Of a stretch of 64,000 bases of DNA, positions 8,090 through 17,157 are shown piece by piece; position 1 is the first letter of the stretch, and the number at the start of each line of letters is the position of its first letter. The DNA comes from an uncultured Caryophanales bacterium. GTDB taxonomy: Bacteria; Bacillota_I; Bacilli_A; Acholeplasmatales; Anaeroplasmataceae. Location of the stretch: NCBI GenBank assembly GCA_946405105.1, contig CAMJFY010000002.1:1-64000 (forward strand), written 5' to 3'. Made by a program: the position numbers and the translations under genes. The notes beneath the pieces were generated by a model, which was not told the origin of the DNA, made no database searches, and was given only the letters and a program-made list of their open reading frames with translations.

Positions 8090-8998
8090 TTTCTTATAAT
8101 TAATTAGCTTAAAGAATTCATCAGCATATTGATTAGCTTCATCTTTATTTAATAAATGAATCCATCTTTCTCTTTTTGATAAATCAATACCTTCGCTATA
8201 TTCATAGAATCTAGCAGTTTTATCTCTATTAGTATTATCCCATTTATTAAATCCTTTTGGATCTATATGCTTGCCTAGCTTGCAATTAATGAATGCAGCA
8301 CATCCGTAATCTCTCCAAGGTCTACCTAAATAGACATTACAGTCGGTTGTTGATATTATATTACAATTATAGAATAGATATCCATATTTCATTTCTTTAG
8401 CATGTGCTGGAGCACATACAAATCCATTCCCAATAGAAATAATATCACAATCAATAAATAATGCTTGGCTGCTGCCAAATATAAAATCAGTATCGCCATA
8501 TATTTTGCATCCTTTATATACCTGGCTAGTAGAATCAGGTATTAATTGATCAGCTCTTAAAAATCCTGTATATCTTTCAATTAAATCTTTTTGAAGTGGG
8601 CCAGTAAATAATGTATCCTGAGCACTCTTTAGGCAGACATTTTCACATAAGAAGCCATCGCCACATGCGTGTAGTGCGACTGCTTGTCCATATTTTTTAG
8701 AAGGAAGAGATGTATTTTCAATTGTTAGGTTAGATATTTTTACATTTTTCCCTGTTACAAGGCATGTATAAGTTCTAAAAGTATTTGCCTCGTTATTATC
8801 ATCAAGAATTTTATGAAAATAATCATTATTTCTGATAATTGTTTTATCAATATTTTCGCCAATTATTGTGATATTATCGACACTTATGACTATTTTTTCG
8901 TTGTAAATGCCATTTTTTAAATAAATTGTATCCCCTGATTTTGCGTTTTTTAGCGCATTGTTGATTGAAATTGAGTCATTTATAGTTATCATAAGCAT
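8087..8998 (-). CDS. Pectinesterase (carbohydrate esterase family 8), cytoplasmic
   Basis: A 303-residue right-handed beta-helix enzyme that removes methyl esters from galacturonic acid units. All family motifs are present: GQAVALH (about 104-110), QDTLF (127-131), DTDFIFG (169-175, with the catalytic Asp) and LGRPWR (224-229, substrate Arg). There is no signal peptide or anchor, so it acts in the cytoplasm on imported methylated oligogalacturonides. The ATG at 8998 is placed five bases after AGGAG; an ATG two codons later is also possible. It is divergent from the ABC importer operon, which starts 250 bases away and probably supplies its substrate. Confidence 0.93.
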   Translation of the reverse strand: MLMITINDSISINNALKNAKSGDTIYLKNGIYNEKIVISVDNITIIGENIDKTIIRNNDYFHKILDDNNEANTFRTYTCLVTGKNVKISNLTIENTSLPSKKYGQAVALHACGDGFLCENVCLKSAQDTLFTGPLQKDLIERYTGFLRADQLIPDSTSQVYKGCKIYGDTDFIFGSSQALFIDCDIISIGNGFVCAPAHAKEMKYGYLFYNCNIISTTDCNVYLGRPWRDYGCAAFINCKLGKHIDPKGFNKWDNTNRDKTARFYEYSEGIDLSKRERWIHLLNKDEANQYADEFFKLINYKK

Positions 8999-9113
8999 TC
9001 ACGCTCCTATCTTAAAAAAATTATATCATATTTTTTCCTAAAAAAATGGAAAAACTCGCAATTTTAAGCCATTTTTTTGAATTTTGTGATTTTAAAAATT
9101 CACTATCTTTCTA

Positions 9114-9142
9114 TTGACTATTATATGCAATAATGGTAAAAT
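9114..9142 (+). promoter_or_regulatory. Sigma-A promoter of the pectin importer operon
   Basis: -35 TTGACT (9114-9119), a 17-base spacer, and -10 TAAAAT (9137-9142). The predicted start near 9149 leaves an untranslated leader of about 100 bases. The rest of the 8999-9252 gap shows no gene. Confidence 0.75.
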
Positions 9143-9156
9143 TAGGTATGAAATTA

Positions 9157-9170
9157 TGAAAACGTTATAG
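9157..9170 (+). promoter_or_regulatory. cre/LacI-type operator candidate
   Basis: TGAAAACGTTATAG matches the CcpA catabolite-response consensus TGWAANCGNTNWCA at 12 of 14 positions, with the central CG in place. It lies just downstream of the predicted start, where binding would block transcription. A LacI-family regulator specific for pectin sugars is an equally good candidate. Confidence 0.5.
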
Positions 9171-9252
9171 TTTCAAACAACAAGACTAATCGTAAATCAA
9201 GGGGTAGCGACGAGGTGGTATTATCAACAAGAGTGTAACTAGCTACAGAGCT

Positions 9253-10017
9253 ATGGACTTGTTTCTATTAGCCCTTTTTGGATGCATTTTGGAGGCGCTC
9301 GTAACTAGATTCGGTGGAATTATGTTAGGTACTCCGACAATAACAATTTCATTTATAATAACTATTATAGCAGTAATCAGATGGAACCTTTGGGGTTTAA
9401 TAATTGTGCCATTGCTAGCGTTAGCTACTACATTAGGGGGAAGCTTCGCTGATTATGGCCAATTTAAGGCTTTTTATAGCTTTGGTAGTAATTATGGCTA
9501 TTGCGGTACAGCAATATTCATTTCAACCATAGTAGGATTATTATCAATAGGATTTGATGTTATCTTATTTAAAAAGGTTGGTACAAAAAAAATAGTGAAG
9601 AGTCCGTTAGCATTAATTGGTGTGGTTTTAGCAGACTACGTTATATTTAATGTAATACAACTTATCCTATTTAGATTAATAACTGCGCATTCAATTTTAA
9701 AACAAGCAGAAATAATTTATTTAGGAGCCAATGGCGAATTCAACCTAGCAATTTGGGGTGAGGCCGGCTTTGTTAGAAATTTGTTAGCGCTTGCTATAGC
9801 AGTTGTTGGAATTTTAATTCTTAGGTCGCAAGGAGTTATCACTAATGTAGTTGATAAACTCGTTGATGATAAAATTAATGCAGAATTAGATGCAAAGGAC
9901 AGAAATTTCAGAATTGAAGAAGTCGAAGAAAAAGAAATGGAAGAAGCTGTTCCTGATGCAAAAGATGATGCAAACGATGAATCAAACGAAGACGATTCAT
10001 CACAAAAACAGTTTTAA
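9253..10017 (+). CDS. Uncharacterised six-helix membrane protein, first gene of the pectin importer operon
   Basis: A 254-residue membrane protein that I do not recognise. About six hydrophobic helices cover residues 1-195, with a conspicuous glycine and aromatic-rich loop (FKAFYSFGSNYGYCG) near residues 75-90. The last 60 residues are hydrophilic and highly acidic, with EEVEEKEMEEAVPD and further Asp/Glu runs. The general layout recalls small-molecule S components of ECF transporters, but no diagnostic motif is seen. The ATG at 9253 lacks a clear ribosome-binding site; no ATG, GTG or TTG lies in frame between it and an upstream TAG. It precedes the two permease genes by 14 bases and is the first of five unknown membrane proteins in this operon. 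Confidence 0.7.
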   Translation: MDLFLLALFGCILEALVTRFGGIMLGTPTITISFIITIIAVIRWNLWGLIIVPLLALATTLGGSFADYGQFKAFYSFGSNYGYCGTAIFISTIVGLLSIGFDVILFKKVGTKKIVKSPLALIGVVLADYVIFNVIQLILFRLITAHSILKQAEIIYLGANGEFNLAIWGEAGFVRNLLALAIAVVGILILRSQGVITNVVDKLVDDKINAELDAKDRNFRIEEVEEKEMEEAVPDAKDDANDESNEDDSSQKQF

Positions 10018-10031
10018 AGGATGGTGCGTGT

Positions 10032-11063
10032 ATGCAAAATACTGTCAAGACAGATCAAGCAGTAGTAAATGAAGTAGAACGTACGAAGTTTAAACGTGGT
10101 TTAGCTACAATCGTTAAGGATTGGCGTTTATACGTTTTATTAATTCCTATGCTTGCATTCTTAATTTGCTTCAAGTATTTACCAATCTATGGTATTCTTG
10201 AAGGTTTTAAATGGGGATCATATCAACAGTCATCTAGATATATCACTCAATGGTGTGGTTCACAATGGTTAGAATATATCTTCGTTGGCGATGGTTCAGT
10301 AGAATTCTGGAGAGCATTCAGAAATACATTCGTTAACAGTATGTATGGTCTAATTATTGGTTTCCCAATCCCTATTTTCTTAGCTTTATTATTCAGTGAA
10401 ATTAAAGTATTAGGATATAGAAGTGCTTTACAAGTTTGTGCTTATCTACCTCACTTCGTATCAACAGTAGTTGTTACAACAATTATTACATTATGGTGTA
10501 CAGGTGATAACTCAACTTCAAATGCTCCAGGCGTTATCTATCAAGCAGTTAAGGCTTTAGGCGTTTTAGGAGCTGACCAAAGAGGTCTATTAGCGCATCC
10601 TAAGTTCTTTAGACCTATTTACCAAATCTCAGGTATTTGGGAAGGTGCTGGTTACGGATCAATCGTTTACTTTGCAGCTATCCTAGCAATTTCACCTACA
10701 AGCTATGAAGCAGCTAGAATTGATGGTGCTTCAAAAGTACAACAAATTAGATATGTAACATTCCCTGGTATGGCTCCTACATTAACAATCATGTTAATTA
10801 TGCGTATTGGTCATATTTTAAATATAGGTTATGAAAAGATAATTCTATTAATCGGTTCAGAAACAACTGCTTGGGAAACAGGTGATGTTGTATCTACATT
10901 AGTTTATCGTATGACAGGACGTGGTGGTTCTGCCGCAGCAAATGTTCAGATTATTGAGCAAATGGGTGTAGTTGCAGACTTATTTAACTCATTAATTGCG
11001 ATGGTACTAGTACTTGGTGCAAATGCAATAAGTAGACGTGTATCTTCTACATCATTATTCTAG
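10032..11063 (+). CDS. ABC sugar importer permease, LplB-type
   Basis: A 343-residue inner membrane permease of the MalF/LplB class, about six helices. The cytoplasmic EAA loop that docks on the ATPase is EAARIDGASKVQQIRYVTFP (about residues 233-252). It forms the translocation channel with the next gene product. Between the third and fourth helices there is a longer hydrophilic insertion (about residues 155-195) than in typical LplB proteins. The start follows AAAGGATGG. The complete set of transporter genes in one operon with pectin enzymes suggests oligogalacturonide import; the substrate is inferred, not read from the sequence. Confidence 0.92.
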   Translation: MQNTVKTDQAVVNEVERTKFKRGLATIVKDWRLYVLLIPMLAFLICFKYLPIYGILEGFKWGSYQQSSRYITQWCGSQWLEYIFVGDGSVEFWRAFRNTFVNSMYGLIIGFPIPIFLALLFSEIKVLGYRSALQVCAYLPHFVSTVVVTTIITLWCTGDNSTSNAPGVIYQAVKALGVLGADQRGLLAHPKFFRPIYQISGIWEGAGYGSIVYFAAILAISPTSYEAARIDGASKVQQIRYVTFPGMAPTLTIMLIMRIGHILNIGYEKIILLIGSETTAWETGDVVSTLVYRMTGRGGSAAANVQIIEQMGVVADLFNSLIAMVLVLGANAISRRVSSTSLF

Positions 11064-11074
11064 GAGGGCACAAA

Positions 11075-11935
11075 ATGAAACGTTTAGATAAAACCGAAAT
11101 AATCTTTAAGATCTTATCTTATGTATTATTAACATTATTTGCGTTATGCTGTTTATATCCATTTATATACGTATTATCTGCTTCAATTTCATCAAAATCT
11201 GCAGTAGATGATGGTAAGGTATTCTTATGGCCAGTTGAATTCTCAATTCAAAACTACATTGCCGTATTCAATAACAAAGAGTTCTGGATTTCTTATTCAA
11301 ATACATTCTTCGTTACAGGTTATGGTACATTAGTTTCAATGCTAGTTGCTATTACTGGTGCATATTCATTATCAAAGACTAGATTAATATTTGGTCGTGG
11401 ATTTAACTTCATGTTAGTATTTACAATGTGGTTCAGTGCTGGTATGATTCCAACATATCAAAACTTTAAGTTGTTCCATGTTAATAACAAATATATGTTC
11501 ATTATTGCATTAGGTTTCAATGCATTCAATATTATATTATTACGTAATTACTTTAGTTCAGTTCCTACTGAAATTGAAGAAGCTGCAACAATTGATGGTG
11601 CAACAGAATTCCAAATCTTATCAAAGATTTACATTCCAATGTCAAAATCATCAATCGTTACAGTAGCAATGTTCTATGCTGTAGCAAGATGGAACGGATA
11701 TATCTGGGCTCAAATGCTATTATTAAATAACTCAGATGTTCTATTAACAGTATTCATTAAGAATAACATGGCTCAGTTAGTTGATATCATTAACAACGGT
11801 GCCGACGTTCCATATTCTGTATATGGTCTACAGTATGCATTTATTGTTTGTTCTATCATTCCAGTAATCGTTATTTATCCAAGCTTACAAAAGTACTTTG
11901 CAGCTGGTGTTAACGTTGGTGGAGTTAAGGAATAA
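11075..11935 (+). CDS. ABC sugar importer permease, LplC/MalG-type
   Basis: A 286-residue permease of about six helices, partner of the preceding LplB-type protein. The EAA loop reads EEAATIDGATEFQILSKIYI (about residues 168-187). Opening residues KILSYVLLTLFALCCLYPF form the first helix, as in LplC. A strong AGGAGG ribosome-binding site precedes the ATG. The next gene, for the binding lipoprotein, follows after 34 bases that are rich in A and G. Confidence 0.93.
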   Translation: MKRLDKTEIIFKILSYVLLTLFALCCLYPFIYVLSASISSKSAVDDGKVFLWPVEFSIQNYIAVFNNKEFWISYSNTFFVTGYGTLVSMLVAITGAYSLSKTRLIFGRGFNFMLVFTMWFSAGMIPTYQNFKLFHVNNKYMFIIALGFNAFNIILLRNYFSSVPTEIEEAATIDGATEFQILSKIYIPMSKSSIVTVAMFYAVARWNGYIWAQMLLLNNSDVLLTVFIKNNMAQLVDIINNGADVPYSVYGLQYAFIVCSIIPVIVIYPSLQKYFAAGVNVGGVKE

Positions 11936-11969
11936 TAGAAAAAGAAAAAAAGGAGAAAAAAGAGAAAAA

Positions 11970-14264
11970 ATGAAAAAGAAAACTTTAGCCGTTTTAGGCT
12001 TCGCTGCTCTTGCTGGTGTTGCATTAGCAAGCTGTAGCAAAAAGGATGAAAAAAAGCCAGAAGATAATTGGAAAGTTGAAGGAGATGTAGACCTTTGGCA
12101 CGTATACTCTAAGTCATATGGTACAACATATAACGGAGTTATAACAAATGGTAAGACTACTAACCCTATCGATGGTTTAACTTATACACAAGATGACCAA
12201 TTACCTGCATGGAAGACATTCCAAGCTAATTTAGGTTTATCTCATATTTACCAAGCTGGTAACTATGGTGAAGATGATGCAACAAACTATAATTCATTCA
12301 AGGGTGCTAAGGAATCAGATGGTGTTTATCGTGATAAGAACCAACACATTACTGACTTATTCTATAACACTACAACTAACTTAAATGAATTAGGTGACGA
12401 TGCTCAATTAATTGATTTAACTTCATACATTGATGCTGGTAGGATGCCATATTTCAAGGCTTATCTTGATGAAAATCCTGCTATTAAGCAAGAAATTACA
12501 CATAATGGAAAGATTTTCTATACTCCATATCTAGATGGTTATCAAGCAATCGAAAGAAACTTCGTAATGGATAAAACACAAGTTGAAAAATTATTAGATA
12601 CAGCATTACCTTCAGGTACAGGTTCTGTTGCAGCTGGTAATGGTGCAACAGGAAAAGGTTTAAATGGCGCTCCTGAAGCTCAACCATTCATTGATGCTAA
12701 TAACAATTATCCTACTGCTACACAAATTTATATTGTTAACCCATCTAATAATCAAAAGGCTCAAGTTACTGTAAATCAAACAACTAACATCATTAAGCAA
12801 CAAAATGAATTATTAGCTACTGGTACAACTGGTGGTGCATTAATTGAACAATTTAAGACTTATGCACGTGCTGCATATGGAAACATCATCGATACATATT
12901 ATGAAGGAAAAATTTCTAAGATGTTTACATCTGTTGGCGCATGCTACAATGCTGATGATTTAGTAGCATTATTACGTATTTTCAAGGCTAACCCAGATGT
13001 ATTATTTGGTTCAGCTACAGCATATGACGAGGTTGTTCCAGTATTCCCAAGAGGTCAAGCTAATAACCGTGTTGAAAACATCCTTAACTTTGGTGCAACA
13101 TTATATGGTGTTCAAGGTAGAGGTTCTGAATATGATCATTTATTCTTTGGCGCAGATGGTAAGATTCATGACTTCGATACTCAACAAGCATCTTATGATA
13201 TGCTAGATAAGTTACATGCTTTATATTCTGAAAAGTTAATTCAACAAAACTTCTGGAATGGTAAATCTGGTACTTTCGGCTTAGATACATATTTCAAGAA
13301 GTCAAAAGATGGTACTTCAACTTATGGTTTAATGGAATATGATTACATTGCAACTCAATCAGCTGCAAATGATAAGTATAAAGGTGTAGGTACTGCTTCT
13401 AGTTCAAGAAAGAAAGCAGCATGTGGATATGACTTCTCTGATGAAGAAGTTCAAGGCGTTGTTGCTATCCTATCACCATTAACATATGTATCTACACAAT
13501 CATATGCTTGGGATCAAGCTCTTGATAACAAGGCTGGTAAGACTTTAACAAGATACTATGAAGAAAATAGATCTGTTAAGAATACTTCATGGGCAATTCC
13601 TGCTGGTTCAGATAATATTCCAGCTGCAATTGCATTAATGGATTACATGTTCTCAGAAGATGGATGGAGAATCCAAAACTTCGGTCCTGAAGGATATTGG
13701 GAACTTGGTACAGTTTTAGGTGAAGAAAATACACCAGTAATTAAGCAACAAGTTCTAGAGCATTTCGCTGAAACTAACCTAGACTTCTGGAACTACTGCC
13801 GTGGATTCTTAGGAACAACTCATGGTATTGGTCACTATAGACCTACAACTCTTGATATGCAAGCAACTAACTATTATACTCAAGAAAGCTATACTAACTT
13901 AGCATTAGCTTGTCAACAAGAAGTTCAAATATCATCTAAGGCAAAAGTTTCTGACTTTGATTGGAAGACTTCAATGCCAATGGCTGTATTCTCTACATTA
14001 GATACAAGTGTAGCTAACACATATGCAGGTGTAACTAACTTCTGGAATCAAGGTAACAAGACTAACGAAACTGGTACAATGGTTGGATGGGTTGCTATCG
14101 TTGCTGCAGGTTCTGGCTATTCAAGTGATGTATTAACTGGTATTAATGGTAATAACTATACTTATACTCAAGTTAAGGCTCAAATCGCTACAAAGAATGC
14201 TGCTTATTTATATGCAATGGGCGAAAAGATGAACTTAATCGCTCCTGAAGCAAGACGTGCATAA
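11970..14264 (+). CDS. Very large extracellular solute-binding lipoprotein of the pectin importer
   Basis: A 764-residue substrate-binding lipoprotein of the family 1 (LplA-like) class. The signal peptide ends in the lipobox ALASC with the modified Cys at residue 22, so the mature protein is tethered outside the membrane and hands oligosaccharides to the two permeases. Family features include the early DLWHVYS strand and the late ETNLDFWNYC and MDYMFSEDGWRI stretches. Relatives are mostly 420-560 residues, so about 200 residues are extra, partly in a Gly/Thr/Asn-rich middle section (about 210-280). The start at 11970 has AAGGAG 17-22 bases upstream within an A-rich leader; a longer frame from 11898 would lie inside the permease gene and lack a signal peptide at its end. 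Confidence 0.9.
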   Translation: MKKKTLAVLGFAALAGVALASCSKKDEKKPEDNWKVEGDVDLWHVYSKSYGTTYNGVITNGKTTNPIDGLTYTQDDQLPAWKTFQANLGLSHIYQAGNYGEDDATNYNSFKGAKESDGVYRDKNQHITDLFYNTTTNLNELGDDAQLIDLTSYIDAGRMPYFKAYLDENPAIKQEITHNGKIFYTPYLDGYQAIERNFVMDKTQVEKLLDTALPSGTGSVAAGNGATGKGLNGAPEAQPFIDANNNYPTATQIYIVNPSNNQKAQVTVNQTTNIIKQQNELLATGTTGGALIEQFKTYARAAYGNIIDTYYEGKISKMFTSVGACYNADDLVALLRIFKANPDVLFGSATAYDEVVPVFPRGQANNRVENILNFGATLYGVQGRGSEYDHLFFGADGKIHDFDTQQASYDMLDKLHALYSEKLIQQNFWNGKSGTFGLDTYFKKSKDGTSTYGLMEYDYIATQSAANDKYKGVGTASSSRKKAACGYDFSDEEVQGVVAILSPLTYVSTQSYAWDQALDNKAGKTLTRYYEENRSVKNTSWAIPAGSDNIPAAIALMDYMFSEDGWRIQNFGPEGYWELGTVLGEENTPVIKQQVLEHFAETNLDFWNYCRGFLGTTHGIGHYRPTTLDMQATNYYTQESYTNLALACQQEVQISSKAKVSDFDWKTSMPMAVFSTLDTSVANTYAGVTNFWNQGNKTNETGTMVGWVAIVAAGSGYSSDVLTGINGNNYTYTQVKAQIATKNAAYLYAMGEKMNLIAPEARRA

Positions 14265-14302
14265 TAATTATTGCGAATTAAAATTTTAAATTAATAAAAA
14301 TA

Positions 14303-14332
14303 GCAGTACCATCATTAATTTGGTGGTACTGC
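14303..14332 (+). other. Intercistronic hairpin without T-run after the binding-protein gene
   Basis: GCAGTACCA (14303-14311) pairs perfectly with TGGTACTGC (14324-14332) around a 12-base loop. No T-run follows, so it is unlikely to be a full terminator. Its place directly after the binding-protein gene suggests an mRNA-stabilising end or partial attenuator that raises binding protein above the downstream genes. Confidence 0.65.
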
Positions 14333-14360
14333 CCATCCTATTGGGATTAGGAGGTTAAAA

Positions 14361-15335
14361 ATGAAAAAATTTTTGAATAAATCCAAGTGGATTTACTATA
14401 CATTAGGAATTATTTCTGGCCTTTTAGTAATTTCTGCGCTATTCTTTATGAATCAGTACAGATATGTAAGAATTAACTATAATAAAAATTTAGTTAAAGA
14501 TGTAGTTACAGGCGAAGAAAAAACAGTAATCACATATGATAAAACAGCAAAATTAAATTCTGCTGACCAACAATACTTATTTAGTTTTATCAATAACCTT
14601 GCAACAGGACAATATTCTGATCCAGAAATCGTATTATACGAAAATGTTGGGGATACAAAAAAATTAACTGAAGCTCCTCATCTTGCAGGTGATTTTATTG
14701 AACAAAATAAAACTTTAAGTATACTTTTAACAAAAGTAGATGGTCAATATAAATATATTGAACAAACTGGTTCTGGATATGAGCAATCTTATGGTTTAAA
14801 ATTTGATGTATTAGATGATTTAAGATTATTCCGTAATAAATTAGATTCATATAATAATCTTATTTTAGCTTATGGTATCGTATCATTAGTTTGTTTTGCG
14901 CTATTAATAGTGTTATCAAATCATAACAGAAAGATTTATTATAAATCAAATTTAATTGGTGGAATTTTAATTCCAGCAGTAAATATTATTTTTAGTTTGA
15001 TTTTAATTATTAATGCATTTTCTTTATTGTCTAATTTTAGTAATTCCGAGAATATTGCTATTTATAATGTAGTTTCTACATTAAATAATTCAAGTATTGC
15101 ATCTAAGAATGTACGTGTTACTGATACTGATGCAGCAAATTTACAATCACTACAAAATATTGCAAATAATTTCAATATTAATAGTGCAACAATTCTTGGT
15201 TATATTGTATTCTTTGGTCTTACTGCTGCATACAATGTTTTCTTAATTGTATTTGCTTTCTTAAAGTATAAAGATACTGAAAAGGAAAGAAATGAAACTT
15301 TAGAAAAAGCAAGATTGGCTGGTGAGAAAGCATGA
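14361..15335 (+). CDS. Uncharacterised membrane protein with extracytoplasmic domain, pectin operon
   Basis: A 324-residue protein that I do not recognise. The first membrane helix is at about residues 11-30 and is followed by a roughly 130-residue hydrophilic domain (about 32-165) that should face outside. Three more helices follow at about 168-188, 196-220 and 275-298, and the tail is short and basic-acidic. The AGGAGG ribosome-binding site is strong, and the gene comes right after the intercistronic hairpin. Its stop codon overlaps the start of the next gene in ATGA, which implies translational coupling. The topology, a domain outside on a small membrane base, is repeated in the protein at 17158, so the two may form a complex with the importer. 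Confidence 0.7.
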   Translation: MKKFLNKSKWIYYTLGIISGLLVISALFFMNQYRYVRINYNKNLVKDVVTGEEKTVITYDKTAKLNSADQQYLFSFINNLATGQYSDPEIVLYENVGDTKKLTEAPHLAGDFIEQNKTLSILLTKVDGQYKYIEQTGSGYEQSYGLKFDVLDDLRLFRNKLDSYNNLILAYGIVSLVCFALLIVLSNHNRKIYYKSNLIGGILIPAVNIIFSLILIINAFSLLSNFSNSENIAIYNVVSTLNNSSIASKNVRVTDTDAANLQSLQNIANNFNINSATILGYIVFFGLTAAYNVFLIVFAFLKYKDTEKERNETLEKARLAGEKA

Positions 15336-16039
15336 TGAATAATGTTGAAAATAAGAATGATCTTAGCAAAATGTCTGATCTTGAATTTGGTAAAAACAAA
15401 GTCGAGATGATGAGATATAGAGAGAATTCTTTATCTTATAAATTAGGTATGGCTGGTATTGGAGCCTCAGTATTAGCAGCTTTCATTTGTTTAAATGCAT
15501 TTAATCCTATTGATGTTGGTACGTTAATTGCTATTATGCTTAACATAGTAATATTACTAGGTGGATTCTTATGTGTTGAGAAATCAAAATCATACTCTTT
15601 TGGCGGCTCTATTGGCTTAATTATTTTTGGTGGTTTATGTATTGGTAGAATATTCTGGATTCCAGTTTTCTACTTAATAGCTCATTATGATAAATGGAAA
15701 TCTGCTACTGCATCTCTAAAGGCTGCAAATGAGACATTAGCTGCAGCTACAAAAGCAGAAGATGCTGAAGCAATTAGACTGGCAACAATTGAAGTTGAAG
15801 AATTAACTAAAAAGGTTGCAGGTCACACTAAATATTTAGGAAAGACAATTACAACAAATAATTATAATAAGTTAACTTATTTACCAACTGATGGAAATGT
15901 TAGAGCTATATTAGCAATTATTGCATTAGTTGTTGCAGCAGGATTCTTCATTGCTGCAGGTTATATTGGTATGGTTAGATCTAAGAAGTTAAATACATAC
16001 CTAAATAGTATAAATCAAAAGAAAGTAGGAGGAAATTAG
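15332..16039 (+). CDS. Uncharacterised four-helix membrane protein, pectin operon
   Basis: A 235-residue protein without a recognised family. Three helices lie at about residues 37-60, 62-83 and 90-115, then a helical, charged and alanine-rich cytoplasmic stretch (about 118-180, with SLKAANETLAAATKAEDA) that could form a coiled coil, and a last helix near 185-208. The start overlaps the preceding stop codon in ATGA; the second ATG (15335) is equally possible. The ATPase gene follows after only three bases, so the products are probably made together, which supports a role connected with the transporter. Confidence 0.68.
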   Translation: MMNNVENKNDLSKMSDLEFGKNKVEMMRYRENSLSYKLGMAGIGASVLAAFICLNAFNPIDVGTLIAIMLNIVILLGGFLCVEKSKSYSFGGSIGLIIFGGLCIGRIFWIPVFYLIAHYDKWKSATASLKAANETLAAATKAEDAEAIRLATIEVEELTKKVAGHTKYLGKTITTNNYNKLTYLPTDGNVRAILAIIALVVAAGFFIAAGYIGMVRSKKLNTYLNSINQKKVGGN

Positions 16040-16042
16040 TTT

Positions 16043-17143
16043 ATGGCTGGTGACGTAGTATTAAAGAATGTAAATAAAGTTTATCCTAATGGCTTCCATG
16101 CTGTATATGATTTTAATATCGAAATTGCTAAGGGTGAATTTATCGTTCTAGCTGGTCCTTCTGGATGTGGTAAGTCTACTACATTAAGAATGGTTGCCGG
16201 TTTAGAGGAAATTTCATCTGGTGATTTAATTATCAATGGTAAGAAGTGTAATAATGCTGCTCCAAAGGATAGAGATATCGCAATGGTATTCCAAAACTAT
16301 GCTTTGTATGCACATATGACTGTTTACCATAACATGGCATTCTCATTAACTATCAGAAAAGTAGACCCTGTTGAAATTCATGCTAGAGTAATGAAGGCTG
16401 CTGAAATCTTAGGCTTAGTTCCTTATTTAAATAGAAAGCCTAAACAATTATCAGGAGGTCAACGTCAAAGAGTTGCTGTAGGTAGAGCAATCGTACGTGA
16501 CCCAGTAGTATTCTTACTAGATGAGCCACTTTCTAACCTAGATGCTAAGTTAAGAGGCTCAATGAGAAAAGAATTAATGCAATTACATGAAAGATTAAAT
16601 GCTACATTTATCTATGTAACACATGACCAAATCGAGGCATTAACTCTAGCTACTAGAATCGTAGTTATGAAAGATGGTTATGTTCAACAAATTGCAACTC
16701 CAAAGGAAATGTTCGATAATCCTGAAAACTTATTCGTTGCAGGTTTCATCGGTACACCTCCAATGAATTTTGCAGATGGTTATATTGATGAGAATGTTCA
16801 ATATTTCGTTCATGAATCTGGTGCTAAATTCAAATTAACTGAACATCAACATGAAATCTTAGGAAATTATGCTGGTAAGCAAGTTAAATTTGCAGTTCGT
16901 GCTGAATATGTATATATTGATGATGCAAGTCTTCAAAAGTATGCTGACTCTACATTTACTTTAGCTGTAGATTATACAGAATTCTTAGGCGCTTACACAT
17001 TAATATATGGTTTCTTTGGTGATCAAGCTATTATTTCTAAGGTATATCAAAGAAATGATATCGTAGATAAAGAATTAAAAGCTTGTTTCGATATGGAAAA
17101 GGTTCATTTCTTCGATATAGAGACAACAAAGAGAATTAGATAG
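16043..17143 (+). CDS. ABC sugar importer ATPase, MsmK/UgpC-type
   Basis: A 366-residue ATPase that powers the importer. It has Walker A GPSGCGKST (about 38-46), the Q-loop QNYALYAHMT, the signature LSGGQRQR (about 135-142), Walker B VVFLLDEP (about 154-161), the switch His in THDQIEAL, and a C-terminal regulatory TOBE/OB domain from about residue 240, as in MalK and MsmK. In many Firmicutes the ATPase of such importers is encoded elsewhere and shared; here it lies within the operon. The AGGAGG ribosome-binding site precedes ATG at 16043. Confidence 0.96.
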   Translation: MAGDVVLKNVNKVYPNGFHAVYDFNIEIAKGEFIVLAGPSGCGKSTTLRMVAGLEEISSGDLIINGKKCNNAAPKDRDIAMVFQNYALYAHMTVYHNMAFSLTIRKVDPVEIHARVMKAAEILGLVPYLNRKPKQLSGGQRQRVAVGRAIVRDPVVFLLDEPLSNLDAKLRGSMRKELMQLHERLNATFIYVTHDQIEALTLATRIVVMKDGYVQQIATPKEMFDNPENLFVAGFIGTPPMNFADGYIDENVQYFVHESGAKFKLTEHQHEILGNYAGKQVKFAVRAEYVYIDDASLQKYADSTFTLAVDYTEFLGAYTLIYGFFGDQAIISKVYQRNDIVDKELKACFDMEKVHFFDIETTKRIR

Positions 17144-17157
17144 GAGGTATACTGATA

